Positions 1-8,675 of a stretch of 64,000 nt of DNA are shown here, in pieces. Under the pieces are notes generated by a model, which worked only from the letters and a program-made list of their open reading frames with translations, ran no database searches and was not told the origin of the DNA. Position 1 is the first letter of the stretch; the number at the start of each line of letters is the position of its first letter. The translations under genes were made by a program, and so were the position numbers. The stretch covers positions 4,955,501 through 5,019,500 of the forward strand of contig CP064999.1 of assembly GCA_016700115.1 (NCBI GenBank). Reading direction: 5' to 3'. Source of the stretch: Sphingobacteriales bacterium (GTDB lineage: Bacteria > Bacteroidota > Bacteroidia > Chitinophagales > UBA2359).

Positions 1-590
1 CTTTATAGTCTTGGGCCAGATATTGAGCCATTTGGTCAATGAGGAAAGCTAAAAAGGTGAGAAAAATTAAATTTGTGGCCAAACATTTCTTGCCGTGTCC
101 GTAATTGTGTTCTAAATGATGCCCTTGGTTTTTTAGGGTGTTGAACATTTCATTTTCAATTTTCCACCGACTCCGGACAGCTTCCCAAACTCTTTGACCA
201 AGGTATCAGTAATCAGCAAGTCTGTCAAAAAAGTGCCGTAGTATAACTGTTCTCCTGTTTTTTAATCGGTTACCGTCAGTCCAAAATAATTGACTTTGAA
301 GGCAGGGTGCTGCCCGCTTAGTATCAAGTTATTGGCATAGATAAAACTGAAAACAAGCGTTTGACTTAAACTCGCCTCGGTCCACCTTACTTGCTGCAAT
401 TGACCTTCCCTGTGCAAACGGTCTGCCTGTATATTACAAAGGTTTGCCCTTTGGTAGCAATAATGAAGCGCATTTCTTGTGCTTGCAGTGCTGCAATGTG
501 ATTTCTGTTGCAATATAGCGCATCAAATACAGTAATAATATTCTCTTTACCCATTTGTGAATATTGATGCTTTCGTTAACTTTGAGTTGT
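1..590 (-). pseudogene. Decayed DDE transposase fragment (C-terminal part)
   Basis: Read on the minus strand, this stretch encodes pieces of a DDE transposase in more than one frame. An upstream piece around 590-430 contains ITVFDALYCNR and RFIIATKGQ, as in the catalytic core of IS4-superfamily enzymes. A downstream piece around 190-1 contains RWKIENE, TLKNQG and LEHNYGHGK, the typical C-terminal block holding the last catalytic Glu. The frame ending at 262 stops before this block, and the C-terminal block lies in another frame, so at least one stop and one frameshift separate them. The element also runs off the left edge. No terminal repeats were identified. The exact IS family is not certain. 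Confidence 0.7.
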
Positions 591-831
591 GTAACAAACA
601 CACTGGTTTTGAGTTTGGCGGTCTGACTTGTAAACTTGGAGTTTTGTATTTCGATTAAACTTTAGTAATAAATTTGAACTCACGAAATACTAAGCCACTT
701 CTACACCAATTCATAAACCATTGTGTGCAATTTTATACATCCTGAACTATCAAAACCGCTTAAATTGAATACCTACAATTTAAAGCAGAAATAATATTTT
801 AGCCATAGATTTCAAACCAATATCAGAATTT

Positions 832-1647
832 ATGAAAAAACAAAACAGACGTAAGTTCATTCTATACTCATTAGGTATTTTGGGAAGCGGTGTTTTGACA
901 GCCTGGTTTTTCAGGCGTCAACTTGTGAGAAAATTTCTATTTACGTTTCCTGACAATTTATCTGTAACCGTATCTTCAGCCCCAAGTGAAAACGAGGTAT
1001 GCGTACTTACTGCCAAACAAATTGAGGGTCCATTCTATTTTCCATCACCGGAAAGGAGCAACATTGTTGAAGATCGAAAAGGTGCGTTATTAAAATTGAA
1101 AATGCAAGTCATAAATTATCCTGACTGTACACCAATTAGAAATGCAATTGTAGATGTTTGGCAGGCGGATGCAGAAGGAAACTATAGCGGTTATCCTGAA
1201 CAAATCAGTCAGGATGAGTGGAAAACATTTATGCTTTTTGGCAAACATGGAGAAAAAAGAGAGAACGGTGAATACACTGTTAAGCCGATAACAGATAGTA
1301 GATACCTAAGGGGAATTCAAAGAACTGATGAAAATGGTTGGGTAACCTTTAATACCATCATTCCTTGTTGGTACATTGGTAGAGTTCCACATATTCACTT
1401 CAAAGTGTTTTTAAATGACAAAGAACAAATCATCTCCCAGCTTTTTTTTGATAAAGACTTTTGCGACAATCTGTTTACAACAGTAGAACCGTATAATAAA
1501 ATGGGTAAATGCCCTATAGACTTTAAAAACGATGGCACTCTTGCAATGGTAAATGGTGAGCAAAGTGGTTTGTTGCTTTCTGTACAAAATGATGGCAATT
1601 CAAACTACATCTCAACATGCAGGATAGGAATAAAGTCCAGCCAATAA
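832..1647 (+). CDS. Intradiol ring-cleavage dioxygenase-like protein, membrane-anchored or exported
   Basis: 271 residues. Family members are non-heme Fe(III) enzymes that open catechol-type rings between the two hydroxyls. Visible signatures are IEGPFYF (65-70), VWQADAEGNY (109-118) and RVPHIHFKV (184-192). The likely iron ligands are Tyr118, Tyr181, His187 and His189, with Arg184 in the position of the conserved arginine. The N-terminus (NRRKF followed by a hydrophobic stretch to about 27) resembles a Tat signal or membrane anchor. This is known for lipoprotein-type intradiol proteins of Bacteroidota and suggests an extracytoplasmic location. No aromatic-degradation genes lie nearby, so the substrate is unknown. 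A terminator follows at 1708. Confidence 0.85.
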   Translation: MKKQNRRKFILYSLGILGSGVLTAWFFRRQLVRKFLFTFPDNLSVTVSSAPSENEVCVLTAKQIEGPFYFPSPERSNIVEDRKGALLKLKMQVINYPDCTPIRNAIVDVWQADAEGNYSGYPEQISQDEWKTFMLFGKHGEKRENGEYTVKPITDSRYLRGIQRTDENGWVTFNTIIPCWYIGRVPHIHFKVFLNDKEQIISQLFFDKDFCDNLFTTVEPYNKMGKCPIDFKNDGTLAMVNGEQSGLLLSVQNDGNSNYISTCRIGIKSSQ

Positions 1648-1707
1648 ACTGCACATAACAAAAGTAACTGTTACACCACTATTCAAAAAACACCAATAAC
1701 CAAATTT

Positions 1708-1740
1708 AAGCTTTAACGAATTTAGTTAAAGGCTTTTTAT
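1708..1740 (+). terminator. Rho-independent terminator after the dioxygenase gene
   Basis: The arms AAGCTTTAAC and GTTAAAGGCTT pair over 10 bp with one bulged G and a 7-nt loop, followed by TTTTTATTGTTTT. It lies 60 nt after the stop codon at 1647 on the same strand. Confidence 0.7.
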
Positions 1741-2078
1741 TGTTTTGTAACTTACCTTGAGTTTTCGATAAATCTAAGATCCTCAACATAAGTTTCAATA
1801 AACCACACAGGGTTATCAGCTCCGATGCTGCTTTCAAAACAGATTATTTACATCTGACTGCTGGGTGATACTTGTAAGTATGCCATAGCTTAGTGCAAAG
1901 TTTTTTTAATCACTTCTTAAAATATTAGTGTATATTTGTTAGCGGTTTTTTCACAGGCTGACGTTAGCGGTCAGGCCAAGAAAATACGAACTCCTCATCC
2001 ATAACACCCTGAAGACAAGTGTTTTATGACAAGAAAAATGGAAAATAATTATTACAATTGACTTAAAAAACAATTATT
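1741..2078. other. Intergenic region, no gene seen
   Basis: About 340 bp between the dioxygenase terminator and the NmrA-like gene. No open frame, RNA gene or convincing promoter was found. It is AT-rich, with a short G/C-richer patch near 1945-1980. Confidence 0.5.
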
Positions 2079-2981
2079 ATGAGCGAACTTAAAACAATAA
2101 TAGTATGTGGAGCTACTGGTAAGCAAGGGGGAGCGGTGCTTGACGCTTTGGTGGAAAGCGGTGCATGGAGAGTAGTAGCCATTTCAAGAGAGACTACCAA
2201 TGATAAGGCAGAAGAGATTAAGAAAAAGGGAGTTGCGGTTATACAAGCCGACCTTGCTGACAGATCATCGTTGGTAAACGCCTTTAAAGGAGCCTATGCC
2301 GTATATGGCGTTACCATGCCATTGAATCCAAAAGGCAAGATCGACACAGAGTATGAATGGCTACAAGGACAGAACATTGTGGAAGCATGCGTTGCTAATA
2401 ACATTCAGCACCTTGTTCTGAGTACGGTGCTATATGTTGAAGAAGGACAGGAAAAAACACTTACTTACGTGAAGCGAAAAGTAGATATTGAAAACCTGGT
2501 AAAGGAAAAGGAGATACCATACACCTTTCTCTGTCCCGGGTCATTTATGGACGATTTTGGTGGCGAGTATTTGCCGGTTAAAAAAAATGTGATTACGGGT
2601 ACAGCTGCCAATGATGCGAAGCTACCACATATAGCTTGCCGTGATATTGGCAAAGTGGCGGCTTTAGCGTTTGCAGATCCAGACAATTTCAAAGGCAAAA
2701 AACTAAATCTTATCGGTGATTTTATTTCAGGAAACGAACTCGCAGAAATAGCAACAAAATTATCGGATACCAAGACTTACAAGCATAAACCTGTTCCCCT
2801 ACTTCTGATGTATCTGTTTGCCAGAGAATGGATTCCTTTAAGAAAACATTTTGAACGATGGGGCAGGGAACCCTATCCTGAAGAAATATTGCGAGCAGTG
2901 AAGCAGACCCGGGAGCTACTTCCCGAAGCAATGACATTTGAGCAGTATCTGAAGTGGAAAAGATGGGATAAGAAACTTTAG
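2079..2981 (+). CDS. NmrA-like NAD(P)-binding protein (atypical SDR)
   Basis: 300 residues. It starts with a Rossmann motif GATGKQGG at about residues 11-18, followed by the beta-alpha-beta pattern typical of the NmrA/HSCARG branch of atypical short-chain dehydrogenases. DLADRSSLVNAFKGAYAVYGVT is the usual segment after strand 3. No Tyr-x-x-x-Lys catalytic pair is evident, which is common in this branch. Its members act as NAD(P)H-sensing regulators or reductases. The gene stands alone, with more than 400 bp on each side, so its partner or substrate cannot be inferred. It may be an accessory gene, as it lies between a transposon remnant and a toxin-antitoxin module. Confidence 0.82.
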   Translation: MSELKTIIVCGATGKQGGAVLDALVESGAWRVVAISRETTNDKAEEIKKKGVAVIQADLADRSSLVNAFKGAYAVYGVTMPLNPKGKIDTEYEWLQGQNIVEACVANNIQHLVLSTVLYVEEGQEKTLTYVKRKVDIENLVKEKEIPYTFLCPGSFMDDFGGEYLPVKKNVITGTAANDAKLPHIACRDIGKVAALAFADPDNFKGKKLNLIGDFISGNELAEIATKLSDTKTYKHKPVPLLLMYLFAREWIPLRKHFERWGREPYPEEILRAVKQTRELLPEAMTFEQYLKWKRWDKKL

Positions 2982-3309
2982 AAACAAGAAGCCCGTACCA
3001 CTAACACGGGTAACTATTGCACAACTACTTAAAAACCGCTAAATACCCGATTTTAAAAAACGTTGAGGTTGCCTAAAAGCCCCTAATTTCCACCTATTCA
3101 ACCACAAAAAATATTCTCCAAACAATGACAGTTATATCTCATATTACAAAGTACTTTTTGTATGTTATACATACAAGGAAAAAACAGGGAACAAAGCGTT
3201 TTTTTTCCGCAAACGCTTGACCAAATTATTGACCAAGACCACTTGGAGCTCTTCAGATCATCATATTTGCAAAATTTAGCACTTTTTTCTCTTTAATTGA
3301 AACACTACG
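2982..3309. other. Intergenic region with a 7-bp inverted repeat
   Basis: About 330 bp with no coding signal. The only structure noted is a perfect inverted repeat at 3158-3176 (TTGTATG, 5-nt spacer, CATACAA). It could be a small operator, but it lies more than 250 bp upstream of the antitoxin start. Confidence 0.4.
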
Positions 3310-3341
3310 TTGGTAAATGACGTGTAATATGTTTATATTTG
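3310..3341 (+). promoter_or_regulatory. Bacteroidota-type promoter upstream of the antitoxin gene
   Basis: TTG at 3310-3312, a 21-bp spacer and TATATTTG at 3334-3341 match the Bacteroidota consensus (TTTG, 19-21 bp, TAnnTTTG). Transcription would start near 3348, giving a leader of about 80 nt before the ATG at 3430. Confidence 0.5.
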
Positions 3342-3429
3342 TCATCAGTTTGTGCCTTTTTGAATATATAGGACAGTTTTTTTTGACAGACTGCTATTGG
3401 TGACAATTTAAATTTAAAAAAATATCCAG

Positions 3430-3666
3430 ATGACAATTGAAAGAAAAATCAAAATTGAAGAAGAACAGATTAAATTCATTGAGAATTATTCAGATTATGG
3501 ATTTCATAATATGGATGAAATGATTGTGCGTGCTTTAGAGTTATTGAAACAACAACTGGAGATGGAAATTGTACTAGCACAATCAGCCGATTTGTATGCA
3601 GACATGTATGAAGCAGATGAAGAAACAAAAGATTGGACTGCATCAGCGATAAAAGATTGGGAATAA
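3430..3666 (+). CDS. Putative type II antitoxin of a MazF-type module
   Basis: 78 residues, small, acidic at the C-terminus. The beginning (TIERKIKIEEEQIKFIENY) and the following helix (MDEMIVRALELLKQQLE) fit a short ribbon-helix-helix DNA-binding domain, followed by an acidic tail that would wrap the toxin. The assignment rests mainly on context: a MazF/PemK-like reading frame begins 4 nt after its stop. It would bind and neutralise the toxin and repress its own promoter, the candidate being at 3310. Since the toxin is broken, the antitoxin may now be an orphan or may protect against related toxins elsewhere. Confidence 0.65.
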   Translation: MTIERKIKIEEEQIKFIENYSDYGFHNMDEMIVRALELLKQQLEMEIVLAQSADLYADMYEADEETKDWTASAIKDWE

Positions 3667-3670
3667 AAAC

Positions 3671-3822
3671 ATGGAACTAAAAAAAGGAATGATCATAACC
3701 GTTGACCTTAATCCTATTAAGGGTTCAGAGACAGGAAAAATTAGATCTTGCGTAATAGTTTCAAATGATGTGTAAAATAAAAAAGTGCCTGTTATTCAAG
3801 TAGTTCCGATTACTGAATGGAA
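3671..3822 (+). pseudogene. MazF/PemK-like toxin, inactivated
   Basis: An ATG 4 nt after the antitoxin stop opens a frame reading MELKKGMIITVDLNPIKGSE and then RSCVIVSNDV. This is the N-terminal half of a MazF/PemK endoribonuclease: the family shows G-D-I-W-x-V-D-L-x-P-x-x-G-S-E and R-P-x-x-V-V-S-N-D. A TAA at 3773-3775 stops it after 34 codons. The same frame continues with KKVPVIQVVPITEW, the next family block, so the stop is a point lesion inside a once intact gene. Similarity ends near 3822 and the usual C-terminal third is missing, replaced by the start region of the following gene. MazF toxins cleave mRNA at short motifs; this copy should be inactive. Confidence 0.75.
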
Positions 3823-3863
3823 TCTAAGTATTAACCTCTTTTATTTAACCAAAAATGTCAGAT

Positions 3864-5249
3864 ATGAAAAAGAAAATAACCTTCATCTATCTTGCAATAA
3901 GCATTTCAGTAATCTCCAATGCACAGTATAACCAGGAATGGTTCAGCATTTATGTAAAACCTACCGCCATTTTGCAGCCCGAGGCAGTAAAACTAATGGC
4001 CGCCGGAGACCATCTTTACCTGCTTGCCAAAATACAGGGAGCAGTGATGAATGATGAAGATATGGCACTGGTAAAGTTTGACAGCGACGGCAAGATCGTT
4101 TGGGAAAAAAATTATACCGTACCGGGTAACTTCAACGACGACCCTATTGATATGGATATTGATAACAGCGGAAATGTATATGTTGTCATTGCCAGCGCCG
4201 GTGAGGGGCTTTCCACTGCTGTTGATTTTTGTACCATTAAATATGCGCAGGATGGAACTCAGAACTGGATACAACGTTGGGGAACGAGAGAGCATGGAGA
4301 AATACCCTGTGGAATAGAGGTCAGGAATGGGATGGTATTTGTTTCCGGCAAAAGTGTTCATACAGCAGGACAATCAACCGCAGAAGACTATCACAGCAAG
4401 ATTTACAATGCCAACACCGGCAAAGAGGTCTGGTCACATTCCTGGAACGGCCCTGGCGACGACTGGCGCAACTACACCACCGATATGACTCTTGACAATG
4501 AAAACAACCTCGTGGTAGTGGGCAGCAGTGAGCAACCTGGATATGATTATGGCATTATCCGTTACAAGTGGGACACCATTCCTCCTAAAAACCCGGCAGA
4601 CAGTTTGAAGATCGAACTTGTGTTTGACTGGGAACGCTGGTATAACGGCCCGGGTAACCATATTGATGAAGCGCAATTCGTAGTCACCAATCTCTACGGT
4701 GATATATATGTAACCGGAAATGCTTTTTCAAATGAGGGGAAGCAGGACATTGTAACAATAAAATATGATAGTAAAGGAACTCAAAAATGGGTGCGTACAA
4801 TGAATGGCACTGCCAATACCAGAGACGAACCAATTGGTATTGGGCTTGACAGTAAAGGAAATGTAATCGTTACCGGTTATGTAAATAATATAAAAACCAA
4901 AGAAGATTATTGTATTATAAAGTACAATGCTTATGGAGACACCTTGTGGACCACTGCATGGTGGGAAATGGTTCCTGGAAAGACAGTTCCCTCTGCGATG
5001 GTTATTGACCAGGAAGACCACATTCTTGTAGCCGGTGTTGGACCCACACTTGGTGAGCCTTATGCAAGACGGCTTGACCCGGATGGAAAAATAGTTTGGG
5101 AAACAATCATTAAATCTCCGGAAGGCAAACCAATGCCGGGAGGGCTGCATAAAATATGTATTGATGAGAAGGGTAATTTATATTTATCCGGTCTTTATAT
5201 CAATCAGCAGGGAATGAATTTATTTGTAACAAAATATTCAAAAAACTAA
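3864..5249 (+). CDS. Secreted SBBP-type beta-propeller repeat protein
   Basis: About 461 residues from the ATG at 3864, chosen because MKKKITFIYLAISISVISNAQ is a standard Sec signal peptide with cleavage after NAQ or NA. An ATG nine bases upstream (3855) is possible. The mature protein has repeated strand pairs of the form D(x)2-3-I/V-KYD-x-x-G-x-x-x-W, for example ALVKFDSDGKIVWEK, DFCTIKYAQDGTQNW, DIVTIKYDSKGTQKW and DYCIIKYNAYGDTLW. These mark SBBP/NHL-like propeller blades. No T9SS sorting domain is visible at the C-terminus, so it may be periplasmic or released. Its start region overlaps the tail of the broken toxin frame. The role is unknown. Confidence 0.75.
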   Translation: MKKKITFIYLAISISVISNAQYNQEWFSIYVKPTAILQPEAVKLMAAGDHLYLLAKIQGAVMNDEDMALVKFDSDGKIVWEKNYTVPGNFNDDPIDMDIDNSGNVYVVIASAGEGLSTAVDFCTIKYAQDGTQNWIQRWGTREHGEIPCGIEVRNGMVFVSGKSVHTAGQSTAEDYHSKIYNANTGKEVWSHSWNGPGDDWRNYTTDMTLDNENNLVVVGSSEQPGYDYGIIRYKWDTIPPKNPADSLKIELVFDWERWYNGPGNHIDEAQFVVTNLYGDIYVTGNAFSNEGKQDIVTIKYDSKGTQKWVRTMNGTANTRDEPIGIGLDSKGNVIVTGYVNNIKTKEDYCIIKYNAYGDTLWTTAWWEMVPGKTVPSAMVIDQEDHILVAGVGPTLGEPYARRLDPDGKIVWETIIKSPEGKPMPGGLHKICIDEKGNLYLSGLYINQQGMNLFVTKYSKN

Positions 5250-5454
5250 AACAGTCTTCAACCCTGCGGAGCCAATTGCAGAGAATCCTGCGTATTACAA
5301 TGCAGAATACTACAGTGTAAACCAAGAGTGTTAATCCAAGTTTTCAAATGCAGGAACTTGGCTGAAACAGTAATTTTCGAAAGGAAAAACAGCAAAGTTT
5401 AAATCTAAGTTGTTAAGACTATTGCCTATTTTAGTAATGACAAAAATCAGTACT

Positions 5455-6913
5455 TAGTTGTCCCTTAAAAACATATTAATGCCTTAAAAACAAGGCAAAA
5501 AGTGTCTAAGAAGTTGTGAAATAATTGCATGATTGCGTAAATTTAGGGGTAAAAACTTGCAATTTATGTTGTCCAAAAAAGTTAATTTTGCTCAGGGTAG
5601 CCTATACTTTTCATTGAGAGATATGCTCAATGACCGACACCCTTTGTATAATTTATCCTCTGTTATAGATTGGGAGGTATTTGAACGGGAGTTTATCCCT
5701 TTATATTCAAAAGATACCGGTCGCCCTGCCAAACCAATTCGTCTGATTGTCGGACTATTGATACTTAAACACACGGAATTTGTCAGACGAATCCGTAGTA
5801 GAATAATGGGCTGAAAACCTTTACTATCAATATTTTTGTGGGATGAAGGATTTTGTACCCGGTCCTCCTTGTGAGGCATCAGAATTAGTTCATTTTCGTC
5901 ATAGGATTGGAGAGGCAGGAATAGAGCTGATTTTCAAAGAAAGCATAAGGATAAATGGGGTTGATAAAGACGAAACAAATATCAGTTAAGACACTATGGT
6001 TCAAGAAAAGAATATCACCTATCCAACCGATGACAAGCTAAGGAAGAAGATAATCAACAAATGCGTAAAAATAGCTGAGAAAGAGGGGCTGAAACTACGT
6101 CAAACCTATGTGAGAGTTCTCAAGAAGCTTAGTTATGATCAGCGATTCAGAAATCATCCCAAAAACAAAGGGAAGTCCCAAAAAGCGGATAATAAAGTGA
6201 AAACAATCGCCGGTCGCTTAGTCAGAGAGTTAGTAAGAAAGCTACCCACCGATACCAAGTATTGCGATTTGTTGATTTTATTCAATACCATATTAAATCA
6301 AAAAAGGAGTGATAAGAATAAGATATATTCAATTCATGAACCCCAAGTGCAGTGTATCTCCAAAGGGAAAGAACACAAGAAATATGAGTTTGGCAATAAG
6401 GTAAGTATCTCACTAACACAAACAACCGGAGTGATTGTAGGTGCAAAAGGGTTTAGAAATCCTTATGACGGACATACATTGGAACCTACTTTAGAACAAG
6501 TAGAAAAACTCACCGGGAAAAAAATTAAAACCGCAACTGTAGATAGAGGATGCAAAGGAGCTAAACTCATCAATGGAACACATATCCTTATTCCAGAACC
6601 ATTTCCAAAAAAAATCACGCGGCAAGAGAAAAAGAAGAGGAATAAATCCTTTTCCAGAAGAGCCGCCATAGAACCGGTAATAGGACATCTCAAATCAGAT
6701 CACAGATTGGGTCGTAATTTCTATAAAGGGGTATTTGGAGATAATATCAATTTATTGTTAAGTGCAGCAGCATTTAACTTTAAAAGGATGATGAACAAAT
6801 GGAAATCATCTCTTTTGCCCTTTTTTCAAAATCTTGTTTCCATTATTATCTCAATTCTCTCGTTCTTGTTTAAAACCCAAAATAAGAAAAACATGGTTTT
6901 TAAGGGTTAACTA
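5455..6913 (+). mobile_element. Inactive IS5-family insertion sequence
   Basis: An element of about 1.46 kb with imperfect terminal inverted repeats. The left end 5455-5474 reads TAGTTGTCCCTTAAAAACAT; the right end 6894-6913, on the opposite strand, reads TAGTTAACCCTTAAAAACCA. They match at 16 of 20 positions. Inside is one IS5-type transposase frame broken by a frameshift and two stops. The exact outer boundary and a target duplication could not be fixed by eye. It lies between the SBBP-repeat gene and the hydrolase gene and does not interrupt either. Confidence 0.75.
5566..6910 (+). pseudogene. IS5-family transposase, broken by a frameshift and two stops
   Basis: The N-terminal part (from ATG 5566, MLSKKVNFAQGSLYFSLRD) carries the usual DUF772 block with GRPAKPIRLIVGLLILKH. 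After LKH the frame shifts (about 5775-5785). The correct continuation NLSDESVVE then meets a TAA at 5804-5806, goes on as WAENLYYQYFCG, and meets a second TAA at 5987-5989. From 5996 the DDE domain is open: TATVDRGCKG holds the second Asp region, and RRAAIEPVIGHLKSDHRLGRN the C-terminal Glu block. The first catalytic Asp region (SIHEPQVQCISKGKEHKKYEFGNK) has lost the Asp, reading HEPQV where the family usually has DP-x-x-V. The protein cannot be made in one piece. Confidence 0.85.
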
Positions 6914-7013
6914 TTTAGCTAAAAAGAAATTTCAATTACCAATTAGTTGATTAAAAATAGGAAGCACTTTTTCCGATTAATAGCTTTAACATCAATTCCA
7001 AAAGCTCAAAATT

Positions 7014-8432
7014 ATGAATTCAGTCGTAAGATCTGTCTTTTGTTTAATCTTTTTCAGTATGTTACTAACTTTTTCAACTTTAGCTCAAAATAGTATTACC
7101 GGAACCTGGAACGGATTATTAAAAATACAAGGAGTTCAACTTAGAATTGTGTTTCACATTACAAGTACGGACAACGGGTATCAAACTACAATGGACAGTC
7201 CTGATCAGGGAGTCTTGGGTATTGCAATCAGTTCGACTAATTTTGAAGAACCTACTCTAAAACTTGCTTTACCTGCTGCAGGAATCGAATATGAAGGCAA
7301 ATTAGAGAACGAACAAAATATTTCAGGCACTTTTAAACAAGCCGGGCAGTCTATTGCATTAAACTTGACTAAAAGTGATGAAAATCAAAAAGAATTAGTG
7401 CGTCCACAAGAACCGAAAGGTCCTTTCCCATATCATTCTGAAGACATTGCTTTTGAAAACAAACAAGCGGGGATCACTTTGGTGGGGACTTTAACAATGC
7501 CTCAACAAGAAGGTAAGTTTCCGGCAGTAGTTTTGATAAGTGGCAGTGGCCCTCAAAACAGAGATTCTGAAATATTAGGACATAAGTTATTTTGGGTAAT
7601 TGCAGACTATCTTACCCGAAACGGTATTGCCGTATTGAGATTTGACGAAAGGGGGATTGGTAAATCAACCGGCGATTTTGGAAACGCTACAAGCATAGAT
7701 TTTGCTGAGGATGTGATGGCAGGAGTGGACTTTTTGAAAAGTAAAACAGAAATTGACACTCACAACATCGGATTAATCGGGCACAGCGAAGGGGGGATAA
7801 TTGCGCCACTGATTGCAGCCCAAACCAAAGACATTGCATTTATGGTTTTATTAGGCGCTCCGGGTATTCCCTGTGATGAACTGATGTTGCAGCAACAAGG
7901 TTTGATTGGCAAAGCTCAGGGTCTAAGTGAATCAGATATCGAAATTTCTTTGGCAATTAACAAAGAAATATTTGATATAGTTAAAAACAACAATAACCCT
8001 GATAAAGTGAAAAACGAACTGACCAAATTTCTAAAAGAAGCGGTTAAAAACAACCCCCAGACACTTATACCGGAAGGTATGACTGAAGATGAAATGATTA
8101 ACGCACAGGTTAAGCAACTCATAAACCCCTGGATGTTATATTTTATCAATTACAACCCTTCGAATGTCTTAGAGCAGGTTCAGTGTCCGGTATTAGCACT
8201 CAATGGTGAAAAAGATTTACAGGTTGCACCAAAAGAAAATCTGGCAGGAATTGAAAGTGCACTGATAAAAGGTAAAAACAACAATTTTTCAATCAAAGTA
8301 ATGCCCGGCTTAAACCATCTGTTTCAGGAATGTGTAACCGGTGCTCCAGATGAATATGGCTCAATTGAACAAACAATATCACCAGATGCCTTAAAAGAAA
8401 TATTGATGTGGATTCAAGCGTTGAATAAATAA
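7014..8432 (+). CDS. Secreted alpha/beta hydrolase (serine esterase/peptidase-like)
   Basis: 472 residues with a Sec signal peptide ending at LAQ (about residue 25). Residues 26-125 form a beta-rich N-terminal domain found ahead of many Bacteroidota hydrolases. The alpha/beta-hydrolase domain follows, with an oxyanion-hole region SGSGPQNRD, RFDERGIGKS, the nucleophile elbow GHSEGG (Ser about 256), an acid candidate in NGEKDLQV and the catalytic His in LNHLFQE. The order is that of S9/dienelactone-type esterases. The substrate cannot be told from the sequence. The gene stands alone, about 100 bp after the IS5 remnant. Confidence 0.85.
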   Translation: MNSVVRSVFCLIFFSMLLTFSTLAQNSITGTWNGLLKIQGVQLRIVFHITSTDNGYQTTMDSPDQGVLGIAISSTNFEEPTLKLALPAAGIEYEGKLENEQNISGTFKQAGQSIALNLTKSDENQKELVRPQEPKGPFPYHSEDIAFENKQAGITLVGTLTMPQQEGKFPAVVLISGSGPQNRDSEILGHKLFWVIADYLTRNGIAVLRFDERGIGKSTGDFGNATSIDFAEDVMAGVDFLKSKTEIDTHNIGLIGHSEGGIIAPLIAAQTKDIAFMVLLGAPGIPCDELMLQQQGLIGKAQGLSESDIEISLAINKEIFDIVKNNNNPDKVKNELTKFLKEAVKNNPQTLIPEGMTEDEMINAQVKQLINPWMLYFINYNPSNVLEQVQCPVLALNGEKDLQVAPKENLAGIESALIKGKNNNFSIKVMPGLNHLFQECVTGAPDEYGSIEQTISPDALKEILMWIQALNK

Positions 8433-8675
8433 ACCGCAAACATAGGTTAGCTGTTATATTAGTTCAACAAAATTGTTGCATCAAAAGAAAACGCTCAAAT
8501 CAGTTTTCAACCAGCTGATATTTCCAGATTTGTGTAATCTCAATATGGTTTTTGTAACAAACCCTCAAAAAAATTTGAGTGTTTCATTTCAACAATTTGA
8601 TTTGTTTAACCTGAAAGTTTTAATAGCAGTTAAAATTTAAACCTTACTATTCATCTTCCTAAAATTAACCTAACC

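Noticed and set aside
4078..5150. Open frames on both strands inside the SBBP-repeat gene
   Set aside because: Shadows of the propeller repeats; no independent coding signal.
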